Assembly: GCA_029242715.1 (NCBI GenBank) | Contig: JAQWTL010000018.1 | Location: 62,001-126,000, forward strand | From: Phycisphaerales bacterium | Lineage (GTDB): Bacteria; Planctomycetota; Phycisphaerae; Phycisphaerales; SM1A02 | Length of the DNA: 64,000 bases | Direction: 5' to 3' | Part shown: positions 24,170-33,829 of the stretch, one piece after another | Layout of the letters: every line of letters begins with the position of its first letter | How positions within the stretch are numbered: position 1 is the first letter of the stretch | Translations under genes and position numbers: made by a program | Notes under the pieces: model-generated | Databases searched by the model: none | What the model saw: only the letters and a program-made list of their open reading frames with translations | Told to the model about the DNA's origin: nothing

Positions 24170-26422
24170 CTAGGCGTTGTATTCCGACAGCAAGGCCAGC
24201 AGGTCATCGACATCAACATCGCCATCTGCATCGGTGTCCCCGGGGCAGTTCTCCGGATCAGCACATTCGCCGTAATTGGAAAGCAATGTCAGGAGGTCAT
24301 CAACATCAACATCACCATCACAATCCAGGTCCGATGAGCTACATGGCACTTCCGCGGAACGCTCGGTGGCCTCGCCACCCTTGGAGCCAAGGCCCTGATC
24401 CGGTTCAATCTTGCCCGGATCCTCATACATCACGATGTCCGTGATCTTGCCCTTTGTGGAATCCGAAGTCGTATCGCGGGTAAACATCCATTCAACATCT
24501 ACACTCACTTGTTCTGAATCATTGCCCAGGATATTGGTCATGCCAAGTACCGGGTCGCCGGGTTCTTCAGCATTAAGACGCAGCAGTTCATTGGGGTTGC
24601 CAGAAACCGAATCCAGTGCCCGGATCTTCCAGATCAACTGGTATTGCGCAGCTGTTCGGTTATGGATGATGAAATCGAAGGGTGTGATATCCCCGATAGG
24701 GATGGGCTGCACGCCCATGGGTATGCCAACTGGTTCGACACAGATGGCATCACTCTGGATGACATAGCCACGACGGACCTGCACAGGATCGACGCGACCA
24801 GCCTCTACGAGTTTGCCACGCCAGCAAGCCGTTTCAGCATCCTCATCCATACCTTGTGGCCTGGTTATGGTCACCTTGACTTCTCTCTGACCCAATGCCG
24901 GCACCTGAATTGGATTGGATGTGTCAGCAGTGAAGGTCACCGGGCCATTGATGTTGCAATCAACTCCGTTCGCTGGAACACCATCGAAGAAGAGTTCGAA
25001 AGTGGCGTCCTCAGGCAGATCGTTGAAAATCGTGACGGCTGCAACTGTCGTGTTATCACCATCGCAGAATGGCGTGAAACGAGTCACGTGGAACCGCTGC
25101 CTGCACAGGCCTCCGCAGCCCGCCTCGGCAATCTGCTTGATATAGGAATCCGGCATGGGGTAGTCGACGATGATCATGTCATCCAAACCGCCCTCAAAGA
25201 AGCGTGTCACGCCGCCGGGTTCTTCGGTGGCCCCGAGATAAAGAGGGGCGCTGTTAGCCATATTGCCCTGAGCAGCTGTAGGGTCGCCTGTTCCTGCAAG
25301 GTCACCATTCACGTAGAACTTGATGCCAGAGGCGTTGTCACGATCAATGGTGGCAGCGACATGAACCCAGCGATCTGCTGGAACCATATCTGTTGAAAGT
25401 CTCAGCGCCGAGCCACCCACATCATCACGGAGAAGCATCATGAGACGGTTGTCATTGTTCAATGCCAGACTCCAACCGACGCTCGCCAAGTTGATCTTGC
25501 TGTACAGAATACGGGTGCCAACTGAATCACCATCAGCCTTGATCCAGCCCATGAGCGTGAAGTCGTCATCCGCCTCGAAGTTCAAGGGCGCCGAGTCTGG
25601 TGTCCGCAGGTGCGCATTGATGCCATCCAACTCGATTCCCAGATCAACTTCTCCGTTGATCCCGGAAGTGACGCCACCATTGTGTGTCATATTGTGATTG
25701 CCGACGATGTCCACGGACGTTGTCGCAGCAGGGGATTCATCCATCCTCCACCAGGCAACCATGCCTTCCGGTGCCCGGACACACTCTGGACAAAGTTCTT
25801 CATTGCAGTCATCAGCGCATGTCACGGTGAAGTAATAAGGTGATCCGCCACCAACACATGGGTAGCCATCAAAGATCGGACCGGAGCCCTGGAAGCCAGG
25901 CCCCACTCGCACAAGCAGTTCGCTGAGCTTCGGCGCGCAGAGCGTCATTTCCATGACCCACTCGCCAGTATTCAGATCCAACTCACAGTCCTGAATCTCC
26001 ACTGCAGGATCAAAGCAATCCAGTTTGACCTGGGCAAGGAGCGGCACACTGGAGCGAAACTCCAGCATGTACTTGTCACTGCCACTGTTGTTGGAATCCT
26101 GGACTTCCAGGCGATACCAGTCGATATCGCGATTGCCGTTGTCAGCCCAGGTCGTTGCGCAGACCAAGTCGCCACATTCCGCATCTGTAAATACAGGAAC
26201 GGCCAGATCGCAACCCAAATTGACCTGCGTACCGCAAGCCTCGCCTTCCGTGACATCAGGCGCACTCGGACACTCGCCCGGCAGAGTCTGGCCAATGGCT
26301 GGAGCGGATAACAGAAACCCTGGCAGAAGCAGCAAGAGGCAAAGAGGCCACCCTCCGCCCAACAGGGTACGAGTGAGGCTCGGACGATCCGGTATCCCAT
26401 CGGTACATATCAACCGTGGCAT
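24170..26422 (-). CDS. Secreted LamG-domain protein with C-terminal dockerin-like repeats
   Basis: 750 residues; AAGGAG stands ahead of ATG 26422. Signal peptide near residues 25-44. The N-terminal Cys-rich domain (about 50-215) is followed by a LamG/concanavalin-like jelly roll (about 220-435: MVAWWRMDESP, FTLMGWIKADGD, RWVHVAATIDRDN). Two beta-sandwich-type segments come next. The end holds a pair of EF-hand loops, DLDCDGDVDVDDLLTLLSNY and DTDADGDVDVDDLLALLSEY, exactly at the C-terminus. Such calcium-binding tails are dockerin-like and recur in Phycisphaerae without cohesins; a sorting or anchoring role is inferred. It is divergent from purM. Confidence 0.88.
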   Translation of the reverse strand: MPRLICTDGIPDRPSLTRTLLGGGWPLCLLLLLPGFLLSAPAIGQTLPGECPSAPDVTEGEACGTQVNLGCDLAVPVFTDAECGDLVCATTWADNGNRDIDWYRLEVQDSNNSGSDKYMLEFRSSVPLLAQVKLDCFDPAVEIQDCELDLNTGEWVMEMTLCAPKLSELLVRVGPGFQGSGPIFDGYPCVGGGSPYYFTVTCADDCNEELCPECVRAPEGMVAWWRMDESPAATTSVDIVGNHNMTHNGGVTSGINGEVDLGIELDGINAHLRTPDSAPLNFEADDDFTLMGWIKADGDSVGTRILYSKINLASVGWSLALNNDNRLMMLLRDDVGGSALRLSTDMVPADRWVHVAATIDRDNASGIKFYVNGDLAGTGDPTAAQGNMANSAPLYLGATEEPGGVTRFFEGGLDDMIIVDYPMPDSYIKQIAEAGCGGLCRQRFHVTRFTPFCDGDNTTVAAVTIFNDLPEDATFELFFDGVPANGVDCNINGPVTFTADTSNPIQVPALGQREVKVTITRPQGMDEDAETACWRGKLVEAGRVDPVQVRRGYVIQSDAICVEPVGIPMGVQPIPIGDITPFDFIIHNRTAAQYQLIWKIRALDSVSGNPNELLRLNAEEPGDPVLGMTNILGNDSEQVSVDVEWMFTRDTTSDSTKGKITDIVMYEDPGKIEPDQGLGSKGGEATERSAEVPCSSSDLDCDGDVDVDDLLTLLSNYGECADPENCPGDTDADGDVDVDDLLALLSEYNA

Positions 26423-26640
26423 GGATTCTGCTCCTTCTCGCTGCCTTTCAAGGCAGACACAAGGGTTCTCATCCCCATTGCGTCTGGTCCCCGATCCATC
26501 TCACCGCAAATCTCAGGATCTCTCGGATTTGGCCCTTGGGCAAGGGAATCCCCGCATACTTGGGGCAGGAATCGAAGAGAGAGCAATAGTGGAGGCCTCA
26601 GAGGCCCCTCACGCGGCCTCGGCAGCGATACACTGACTCG

Positions 26641-27768
26641 ATGGCATCGCAGCAACCAACCTCCTCCGGACTCACCTATGCGGAATCGGGCGTAGATATT
26701 GACGCCGGAGATCGAGCTGTCGCCATGATGCAGGCCGCATTGAAACGCACCCATGGCCCACGTGTCATGGGACCCATGGGTGGATTTGCAGGCCTCTTTC
26801 GGCTCGACTTCAATGAGAAGCTGTTCCAGCGCAACTACCGTGACCCGGTCCTTGCAGCATGCACTGACGGGGTTGGTACGAAAGTCAAGTTGGCGGCAGA
26901 ACTTCAGGCCTATGACACGCTTGGCATCGACTGTGTTGCCATGAATGTCAATGACCTGATCGTACAGGGAGCCGAGCCACTCTTTTTCCTGGACTACCTG
27001 GGTCTGCATAAACAGGATCCTGAAACAACATCACGAATCGTCGCAGGCGTTGCCCGTGGATGTGAAATAGCAGGCTGTGCACTGATTGGTGGCGAATGCG
27101 CCGAGATGCCTGACATCTACGCAGAAGGTGACTTTGACATTGCCGGATTTGCGGTCGGTGTCGTAGAGCTTGCCAGAGCGACTGATCCACTTCGGGTGCA
27201 ACCAGAAGATGTTCTGATTGGACTTGCAAGCAGTGGCGTACACAGCAATGGCTACTCACTGGTGCGACGAATCATTGATCATGCATCCCTTGATCTCGGT
27301 CGATGCTATGAAACATTCCAGGGCCATGACAATCGCAGCCTTGGTGAGATTCTCCTTGAACCCACACGTATCTATAGTCCGACCATCGTGAATGTGCTCA
27401 GCCATTACCGGGTCAAGAAGGTTGTCTCAACCATGGCTCATATCACCGGCGGCGGTCTCCCGGGGAACCTCTCAAGAATGCTCCCGGATGATGTTGATGC
27501 CATCATTGACACCAGCAGTTGGAAGGTGCCTCCGATCTTCGAGTTTCTGCAGCATCATGGTGCTATTGAGACCGAGGAGATGTACCGGGTCTTCAACATG
27601 GGCATCGGATTTGTCCTGGCTGTTCGCCCGGCATTCGCCGATTCCGTCCTCCGACAAGTCCAGAAGCTTGGAGAGCGCGCTTCGATCATCGGAGAGATCA
27701 CCGCAGGTCATGGAGAAGTCACTCTCAACAACCGACCACACAGGCGAGGCACAAAGAACCACTCATGA
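26641..27768 (+). CDS. purM: Phosphoribosylformylglycinamidine cyclo-ligase (AIR synthetase)
   Basis: Fifth step of purine synthesis: FGAM plus ATP gives AIR. 375 residues. Family motifs: TYAESGVDIDAGDRAV at the N-terminus, CTDGVGTKVKLA, GIDCVAMNVNDLIVQGAEPL, GGECAEMPDIY, GLASSGVHSNGYSLVR and AHITGGGLPGNLSRML. The C-terminus extends about 20 basic residues beyond the usual end. The stop overlaps the start of the next gene by four bases. Confidence 0.95.
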   Translation: MASQQPTSSGLTYAESGVDIDAGDRAVAMMQAALKRTHGPRVMGPMGGFAGLFRLDFNEKLFQRNYRDPVLAACTDGVGTKVKLAAELQAYDTLGIDCVAMNVNDLIVQGAEPLFFLDYLGLHKQDPETTSRIVAGVARGCEIAGCALIGGECAEMPDIYAEGDFDIAGFAVGVVELARATDPLRVQPEDVLIGLASSGVHSNGYSLVRRIIDHASLDLGRCYETFQGHDNRSLGEILLEPTRIYSPTIVNVLSHYRVKKVVSTMAHITGGGLPGNLSRMLPDDVDAIIDTSSWKVPPIFEFLQHHGAIETEEMYRVFNMGIGFVLAVRPAFADSVLRQVQKLGERASIIGEITAGHGEVTLNNRPHRRGTKNHS

Positions 27769-28643
27769 TCCAGTCATTGTTATGGATTGCCGCGATCCTG
27801 CCAGCACAGGCATCGGCAACCGCAGCCAATACAGATTCCGATTCCAACGTCGATTCAAAGTCGGACAGCAGCCAACAGGCTGTACTGCCGGAGACCACTC
27901 CGGAGTTGACCTTCGAGGTCACCCCCGGTGTCTGGCTCCTTCGTATTCGTGGCGACGCTTCGAATGGTCCGGACAATGCGCCTGAACTCCGATTCGATAC
28001 TCAATTGGGCTTGAGCGATCTGGTGCCTGCTTTTCGCGGAGAAGCAATCGTCGCACGCGGGGATTGGTCTGTTCGCATCGCTGGCTCCACCTTCAATACC
28101 TCCGGCTCTACGACCGCCGAAGAATTCTCCCAGTGGGGGTCCGTGCTCCTGGTTCCGGGTCTTGACTTCCGTTCCACGTTCGACATGGCCTACGTTGCTA
28201 CTGAAGTTCGATGGCGTGCCTGGAACCCATTGGGTGAGGACACGTTGACCAAGGAAAATCCGCTGAGGTTGGGCATTGGTCCCAACGTTGGTATTTCATG
28301 GCTCGACATTGACCAATCACTGTCCACCTTCTCCCAGAACGTTTCCAACGGTCACTCCTGGTGGTCTGTCTGGGGCGGTGCCAATCTGGATTTCGAGTTC
28401 GACATGAGCCGTTTCATCTCCTGGATGGATTCCATCAGAGTGCACGCCTTGATCGGTGTCGGCGGAACGCCGGCCAATGGTGGCATGATGTGGCAGGCGG
28501 GTGGTGGTGTTCAATTCTTCTTCACGCACAACATCGCAGCCTCCGTCGGCTATCGGTATGAGAAATACACTCTGGAAGATGGTGATTGGAAGCTCAATCC
28601 GAACTTCCAGGGACTCTTCATAGGCGCAACCGTCCGCTTCTGA
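27765..28643 (+). CDS. Outer-membrane beta-barrel protein
   Basis: 292 residues: a signal peptide (1-20), a Ser/Asp-rich linker (21-45), then alternating amphipathic strands ending in a C-terminal aromatic residue (GATVRF), the hallmark of an outer-membrane barrel. Strand-like segments include EVRWRAWNPLG, SWWSVWGGANLDFEF and NIAASVGYRYEKYTL. About eight to ten strands are plausible. It overlaps purM by four bases, an unusual pairing. The cargo or function is unknown. Confidence 0.78.
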   Translation: MIQSLLWIAAILPAQASATAANTDSDSNVDSKSDSSQQAVLPETTPELTFEVTPGVWLLRIRGDASNGPDNAPELRFDTQLGLSDLVPAFRGEAIVARGDWSVRIAGSTFNTSGSTTAEEFSQWGSVLLVPGLDFRSTFDMAYVATEVRWRAWNPLGEDTLTKENPLRLGIGPNVGISWLDIDQSLSTFSQNVSNGHSWWSVWGGANLDFEFDMSRFISWMDSIRVHALIGVGGTPANGGMMWQAGGGVQFFFTHNIAASVGYRYEKYTLEDGDWKLNPNFQGLFIGATVRF

Positions 28644-28673
28644 GCCTGGCGGATGTGATCAAGGATCGGCTTC

Positions 28674-29573
28674 ATGGGCGACAAGCGATCAGGCGATCCC
28701 GACAAGCCATCCAAGCCGAAGCGAAGCGTGAAGTTTCGCAAGGCCAAGATTCGTCACACCGTCTTTACCCTCGGAGCAGATCGGATCACGGGCGGTTGGC
28801 TCAGCCGAAAGCATGAGTCCCAGAAACCTGTCAAGCGTCACGTCGAGATCTCGACACCTGCCTGGCCAAAGGAACTGGACGGCATTCGCATCGGCCATGT
28901 CAGTGACTTTCATTTCGGCGACCTCATGACCCTCGAGAAGGCTCTGATGGCTGTCGAGGCACTCGGCTCCGAATCTCCGGAAATCATCTGCAACACTGGT
29001 GATCTTGTTGACCTTGAATGGATGGGAGTCGAACCGCTGGCTCAAGCCTTTGTGGAACTCAATCCCCCTCTGGGCAACTTCTTCGTCCTGGGAAATCATG
29101 ACGAGCTCGATGATGGCGAAGCCGTTGCCCGTGTCGCTGCTGAAGCAGGCATCCATGTACTGCGAAATGAAACCAGAACTGTAAGCCGCAATGGCTATGA
29201 CATTTGTATTGGCGGGGTGGATTGGGCGAGAACGCCCAAGCAGTGCCGGGAGAAGATCAACGGAATGCTTGCCAAAGGCAGTCCGCATCTGCTCTTGTGC
29301 CACAATCCCAAGGGTTTCGATCACGCTGCGGAGATGGGAATACCACTGACTCTTTCAGGTCACACGCATGGTGGTCAGATTGCTCGCCGCAACAAGCCCG
29401 ATGCCAACATGGCCTTTGCCCATCGTCGCAGTGCCGGCCTTTATGAAATCGGCGACTGCCGACTCTTCGTAACCGTTGGCGTCGGCGCATGGTTTCCACT
29501 TCGAATGAATTGCCCGGCCGAAGTCGTGATCGTCACCATGCGGCATGGCAAGCCGTGCGCAACGCACGATTGA
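28674..29573 (+). CDS. Metallophosphoesterase (YaeI-like)
   Basis: 299 residues. Calcineurin-type motifs: GHVSDFHFGD, NTGDLVDLEW, LGNHDELDD, LLCHNPKGFD and SGHTHGGQ. These give the full di-metal site. The family hydrolyses phosphoesters, including lipid-linked substrates in some members. There is no obvious membrane helix, but the N-terminal 40 residues are basic. It follows the beta-barrel gene by 30 bases on the same strand. The substrate cannot be told from sequence. Confidence 0.9.
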   Translation: MGDKRSGDPDKPSKPKRSVKFRKAKIRHTVFTLGADRITGGWLSRKHESQKPVKRHVEISTPAWPKELDGIRIGHVSDFHFGDLMTLEKALMAVEALGSESPEIICNTGDLVDLEWMGVEPLAQAFVELNPPLGNFFVLGNHDELDDGEAVARVAAEAGIHVLRNETRTVSRNGYDICIGGVDWARTPKQCREKINGMLAKGSPHLLLCHNPKGFDHAAEMGIPLTLSGHTHGGQIARRNKPDANMAFAHRRSAGLYEIGDCRLFVTVGVGAWFPLRMNCPAEVVIVTMRHGKPCATHD

Positions 29574-29584
29574 AAACAACTGGA

Positions 29585-30184
29585 TCAGAACAGTTTGGCA
29601 GCTATTGATCGCACCGCGGCTCCACGATGCGATCTTGCGTTCTTTTCCTCGGAAGAAAGCTCGGCACTCGTGCAATCCCGGTCTGGAAGATAGAGCAAGG
29701 GGTCGTACCCGAAACCGTTCTTTCCGCGAGGCTCTGTCGTAATCACACCTTCGAATGTGCCCCTGGTTTCAGCGACGATGGTTCCACATGGATCCGACAA
29801 GCACATTGCGCAGACAAACCTGGCTGTCCGATTGTTCTCCGGAACATCGTTGATCAATCCCATCAACTTGGCGTTGTTGGCAGCATCACGAGCCGAACGA
29901 TCTCCCTTGGCTCCAGCAAACCTGGCTGAGTGAACTCCTGGATCACCGTCCAGTGCGTCAACTTCCAGCCCTGAATCATCTGCCAGGCAACGCATTCCGG
30001 TCGCTGCGGCATAACCGACTGCCTTCAAGCGGGCATTTCCCTCGAACGTATCGGAATCCTCGACAGGTTCCGGAGGCACCACATCAAGATCTGAAAGAGA
30101 TTGAACGGTGATTCCATGCGGCGACAGAATGGCCGCGACCTCTTCAACCTTATGAGGGTTCGATGTCGCAAAGAGGATTTTCAC
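29585..30184 (-). CDS. rdgB: XTP/dITP diphosphatase (RdgB/HAM1)
   Basis: Removes deaminated purine nucleotides such as dITP and XTP. 199 residues from GTG 30184. The start gives the family N-terminus KILFATSNPHKVEE (TSNxxK signature). LADDSGLEVDALDGDPGVHSARFAG and GKNGFGYDPLLYLP are also present. GAGG lies just upstream, and the GTG overlaps the queF stop (GTGA), so translation is coupled to queF. Confidence 0.93.
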   Translation of the reverse strand: MKILFATSNPHKVEEVAAILSPHGITVQSLSDLDVVPPEPVEDSDTFEGNARLKAVGYAAATGMRCLADDSGLEVDALDGDPGVHSARFAGAKGDRSARDAANNAKLMGLINDVPENNRTARFVCAMCLSDPCGTIVAETRGTFEGVITTEPRGKNGFGYDPLLYLPDRDCTSAELSSEEKNARSHRGAAVRSIAAKLF

Positions 30185-30531
30185 AATTCCTCGCCTGCGG
30201 TTGCGGTGATACAGCTTCGTATTCCGCCACGGCCTTTCCATTCACTGACAACTTCCAACCATCGCGGCGCCATGCAGTCACGAAGATCGTCACGGATCTG
30301 ATTCGTCACGGCTTCATAGAAGGCCCCTTCGTTCCGGAACGATTGGTAGTACAGCTTCAGGCTCTTGAGCTCGATACACAGTGCATCAGGTTCATAGCGA
30401 AGAGTAATACGTCCAAAATCGGGGTGGCCCGTGATCGGGCAGACTGATGTGAATTCCTCGTTGATGTGCTCGATGAGGAAAGGTTCTTTCGTTGGAGACT
30501 CGAAGGTCTCCAGGAGTTTGGCATCCGGCAT
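30181..30531 (-). CDS. queF: NADPH-dependent 7-cyano-7-deazaguanine reductase
   Basis: Reduces preQ0 to preQ1 for queuosine in tRNA. 116 residues: the short, single-domain YkvM class. The catalytic Cys31 and Asp38 lie in TSVCPITGHPDFG, and the substrate/NADPH motif ELKSLKLYYQSFRNEGAFYE is intact. Other queuosine genes are not in the window. It sits directly upstream of rdgB with a four-base overlap. Confidence 0.94.
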   Translation of the reverse strand: MPDAKLLETFESPTKEPFLIEHINEEFTSVCPITGHPDFGRITLRYEPDALCIELKSLKLYYQSFRNEGAFYEAVTNQIRDDLRDCMAPRWLEVVSEWKGRGGIRSCITATAGEEL

Positions 30532-30572
30532 CTTGCTTCTCCGAGTGAAACACGGCCCAGGCCGTCATGGGC

Positions 30573-31565
30573 CTAGAGCTGGTACTTGAGCACCAGGTTG
30601 ATCACCTTGGGTTGATCACCATTGGCACGAAGGGATTGTCGAAAGGCATTGCCAGCTTCGATGAAAGCTTCTCTGTCTTCACGATTGCTCAGTAGAAATG
30701 CATTCAGCCGGTTGACACCGATGCCATTCCACGCCTGCCACATCTCCGGGTTCACCTCTACCGCAGAACGGTATGACTTCAGTGAAACCTCATACTCACC
30801 AAGCCGAAATGAAGCCCAGCCCGATCTTTCCCATGCATCGGCATCAGGACCGAAGCGTTGAATGGTCTCTGCTGTGGAAACCACTTCGCGATAACGCTTG
30901 AGTTTGGCGAGCATCCGGAGCAGGTTGCCCATGAGTTCCCGTGTCGGCTCCATCCGCTCTGACGCTGCAATGTAGGCATCTGCAGCCTGCGTCCAATCCT
31001 CCATGCCTTCCCAGGCAGCGCCAAGGCTGACCCACGCCGTTCCATCGCTGGGATCCAGGGTCACTGCACGTTTGGCAAAGGGCAAGGCATTACGAGGCTC
31101 CTGAAGTCTCAGGTAGGCCGATGCCAGATTCCTGTTGGCCTCCACACTTTCAGGATCAATTGTCAACGCACGGTGATACGCCTGGACTGCTTCCAGAAAA
31201 CGATCCAGCATCTGCAGTGCGAGCCCGTGGCTGAACTGTGCGTCATAGCTGCGGGGCTCCAACTTCGCAGCACGCGCAAGAGCTGGTTCGGCACGGACAT
31301 AATCCGCTTGCTCGAGATACACATCACCAATACCCAGATAGGCATCGCCAGAGGTCGGGTTCTCTTCCAGGATCTGGTGGAAGATCGCCAAGGCATCGTT
31401 GTATTCGCCGTCGGTGGCCTTGGTACTCGCCTGCTCCAACATCGCCTGCTCGGACTGCACAGCATCTTCTGACCGATGGACGCCTTCACGTTTACCGTGA
31501 CATCCAACGATTGCCGTAATCGTCAGAGCAAGTAGCAGATATCGGATTCGTAGCATGTCATTCAT
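30573..31565 (-). CDS. TPR repeat lipoprotein
   Basis: About 330 residues from ATG 31565. Lipobox ITAIVGC with Cys near residue 22. At least six TPR units follow (for example NPTSGDAYLGIGDVYLEQ and YDAQFSHGLALQMLDR). It should be a lipid-anchored periplasmic scaffold for protein complexes. No Shine-Dalgarno is obvious. A second, smaller TPR lipoprotein is at 11648. Confidence 0.82.
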   Translation of the reverse strand: MNDMLRIRYLLLALTITAIVGCHGKREGVHRSEDAVQSEQAMLEQASTKATDGEYNDALAIFHQILEENPTSGDAYLGIGDVYLEQADYVRAEPALARAAKLEPRSYDAQFSHGLALQMLDRFLEAVQAYHRALTIDPESVEANRNLASAYLRLQEPRNALPFAKRAVTLDPSDGTAWVSLGAAWEGMEDWTQAADAYIAASERMEPTRELMGNLLRMLAKLKRYREVVSTAETIQRFGPDADAWERSGWASFRLGEYEVSLKSYRSAVEVNPEMWQAWNGIGVNRLNAFLLSNREDREAFIEAGNAFRQSLRANGDQPKVINLVLKYQL

Positions 31566-31633
31566 GGTCACGGATCGCCCTGTACGGGTCGAAATCTATA
31601 CATGGGACATGATACGCGCCCAGATCGCGTCAA

Positions 31634-33592
31634 TCAGCCGACCTTCGCCAAGCCGACCATGGCTGCGGCAGCCTCTGTGATCGACTGATGGGTAAGGCCG
31701 CATTGCTCGAGAATCTCAGTTTCATTACGGGCTGACTTGGGAATCCGGGTGACTGCCATGGGCTCAACCGTAAAGGCGTCTCCAGCCTTGACACACGCCT
31801 CGGAGACTGCTGAGAAGAGGCCTCCGCCGTAGTTGTCCTCAACTACGAGCACATTGCCGCCGTTCTGGTTGGCCAGATCGAGGAATCGATCCTCATCAAA
31901 GGGAAGTGAATACATGTCAAGAAGAGAGGCATCAATGCCCATCTTGTCCATGCTATCAAGGGCTTTGTTGCATTCATGCACCATGTAACCCGCCGAGACG
32001 ATCAGGAGATCGCGACCTTCAGTAAGAACTTCCATGCCGCCCAGTTCGAATGTGGTCCCTCCGTCATAGATGAACTCGACATCAGGACGGTGTGTTCGCA
32101 TGTAACAGAGCCCGTTGTACTCAGCCATTGCAACAGTCAACCCGTATGCTGCCCAGGCATCGGCAGGCTGAAGGACGTAACAGCCGGGATTGCCAGCATG
32201 ATTTGTTGTCGTGGACAGGCTTCGGAACCAGGCCACATCAGGCAAGGCCATCTGGCTTGGACCGTCTGCTGCCAATGACACACCTGTATGGGAACCAATG
32301 ATCTTCACGTTGGCACCCGTATTCATGGCCATCTCGATCTGGTCATAGGCTCGAGTGACGAACTTGCCAAAGGTGGCACACATGGGCCGCTTACCAGCAG
32401 CAGCCAGACCCTTGGCAACCCCGACCATGTTCTGCTCAGCAATCCGACACTCAACGTGGCGGTTGGCTAATTCAGGATCATCGCCAAATGTCTGAGTAAA
32501 CGTAGAGTTCTTGACGTCTGCATCCAAGGCGTAGGCGCTGGGATCAGCATGACCAATTGCTCGGAGTGCCAAGCCGAACGCTTTGCGGGTTGCCAGTCTT
32601 CGTGAGGACAGAAGGCTGCCCATGTCCCATGAACGCATGGCTTCACCCATGTTCATGACCGGGCCCATTTCGACTTCAGCTCTTACTGCAGTCGGTGGAT
32701 AGATCATCATGTCATCAGGTGAACCCTGTGCCGTGAATTGAGACCCCGTGGTAGCCAGTTCTTCAAGAGCCTGCTCCAGGGCCTCTCCTGATACGGGCTT
32801 GCCATGCCAACCCTCACCTTGGATAGACGGAACGCCCCAACCCTTGACCGTCTTGGCAACGATGGCCATCGGCTGCTCCGAACCATTTGTAAAGGCTTCA
32901 ACCGCCTCTTTAATGGCCGCAGGATCGTGTCCATCAATGGACAAGACTGTGAAACCCGTTGCTTCGAGCTTGGCCCGAAGGCGGTCGGGTGACTGCTGGA
33001 TGCTGACTGTTGCAGATTGACCGTATCCATTGCAGTTGAAGATCGGCAATACATTCAGGATGTTGTGCTCAACGATGAAATCGAGTGCTTCAGTCACCTG
33101 ACCTTCACGAGCTTCGCCATCACCGATGATGCAGTAGATCTTCTGATCAATACCGTCATCACGAGCAGCAATACCAAGACCCGCAGCAACCGACAAGCCC
33201 TGTCCGAGTGAACCAGTAGCTGCATCAAAGAAGGTGAAACCCTCGCGGGGGTTGGGATGACCATCGAGAGGGGAGCCGGTGCTTCGAAAGCCACTCAGAT
33301 CGTATTCACTTGCGGGTCGATACTCGCCGGGTTGCCCGATCATGGCCTGGAGATCTATGAAGGCTGCATACACAATGGGAACCGCATGGCCTTCGGAAAG
33401 AATCAGTCGGTCAGACGTTGGATAACCTGGATCCTCAGGAACCCATCTCATGGCGTGGTACATCAAAGCCGTGGTGAGATGCCCGAGGCTCAACGCTGTC
33501 GTTGGGTGCCCGCTGCCAGCATGTCCACACATCGTCAACGCAAGAGAATCGAGCCTGACGGCCTTGGCGTGAACAGCAGCTTCGAATGACAT
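31634..33592 (-). CDS. tkt: Transketolase
   Basis: Thiamine-diphosphate enzyme of the pentose phosphate pathway, 652 residues from ATG 33592, with AAAGG upstream. Motifs: GHAGSGHPTTALSLGHLTTA, ILSEGHAVPIVYAAF, the ThDP motif IIGDGEAREGQVTEALDF ending NCNGYGQS, and in the pyrimidine domain EQNMVGVAKGLAAAGKRPM. It is a single full-length chain, not the split form. An in-frame ATG at 33748 would add 52 unrelated residues and was rejected. It is divergent from dnaN. Confidence 0.93.
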   Translation of the reverse strand: MSFEAAVHAKAVRLDSLALTMCGHAGSGHPTTALSLGHLTTALMYHAMRWVPEDPGYPTSDRLILSEGHAVPIVYAAFIDLQAMIGQPGEYRPASEYDLSGFRSTGSPLDGHPNPREGFTFFDAATGSLGQGLSVAAGLGIAARDDGIDQKIYCIIGDGEAREGQVTEALDFIVEHNILNVLPIFNCNGYGQSATVSIQQSPDRLRAKLEATGFTVLSIDGHDPAAIKEAVEAFTNGSEQPMAIVAKTVKGWGVPSIQGEGWHGKPVSGEALEQALEELATTGSQFTAQGSPDDMMIYPPTAVRAEVEMGPVMNMGEAMRSWDMGSLLSSRRLATRKAFGLALRAIGHADPSAYALDADVKNSTFTQTFGDDPELANRHVECRIAEQNMVGVAKGLAAAGKRPMCATFGKFVTRAYDQIEMAMNTGANVKIIGSHTGVSLAADGPSQMALPDVAWFRSLSTTTNHAGNPGCYVLQPADAWAAYGLTVAMAEYNGLCYMRTHRPDVEFIYDGGTTFELGGMEVLTEGRDLLIVSAGYMVHECNKALDSMDKMGIDASLLDMYSLPFDEDRFLDLANQNGGNVLVVEDNYGGGLFSAVSEACVKAGDAFTVEPMAVTRIPKSARNETEILEQCGLTHQSITEAAAAMVGLAKVG

Positions 33593-33829
33593 GGGGGCCC
33601 TTTCTCGGGTCGAACAGCGTTTTTCCCGGCCCCGCAGGGGGGTCCGTGGAAAGCACCTCGCCAGAGATGCTGCCTGCATTGACCTGAACCCCGGCGACTC
33701 GTGCCGGCTGAAGCAGATGAGTATCGCACGGCTTGCTCTGAAGGGCAACCAAGGACACTTGATCTTCCTCCGGATGTTACACTCGGCTCCGTGCGCTCAA
33801 TCTGAGCCAATACAAGGGATAAAACGGGC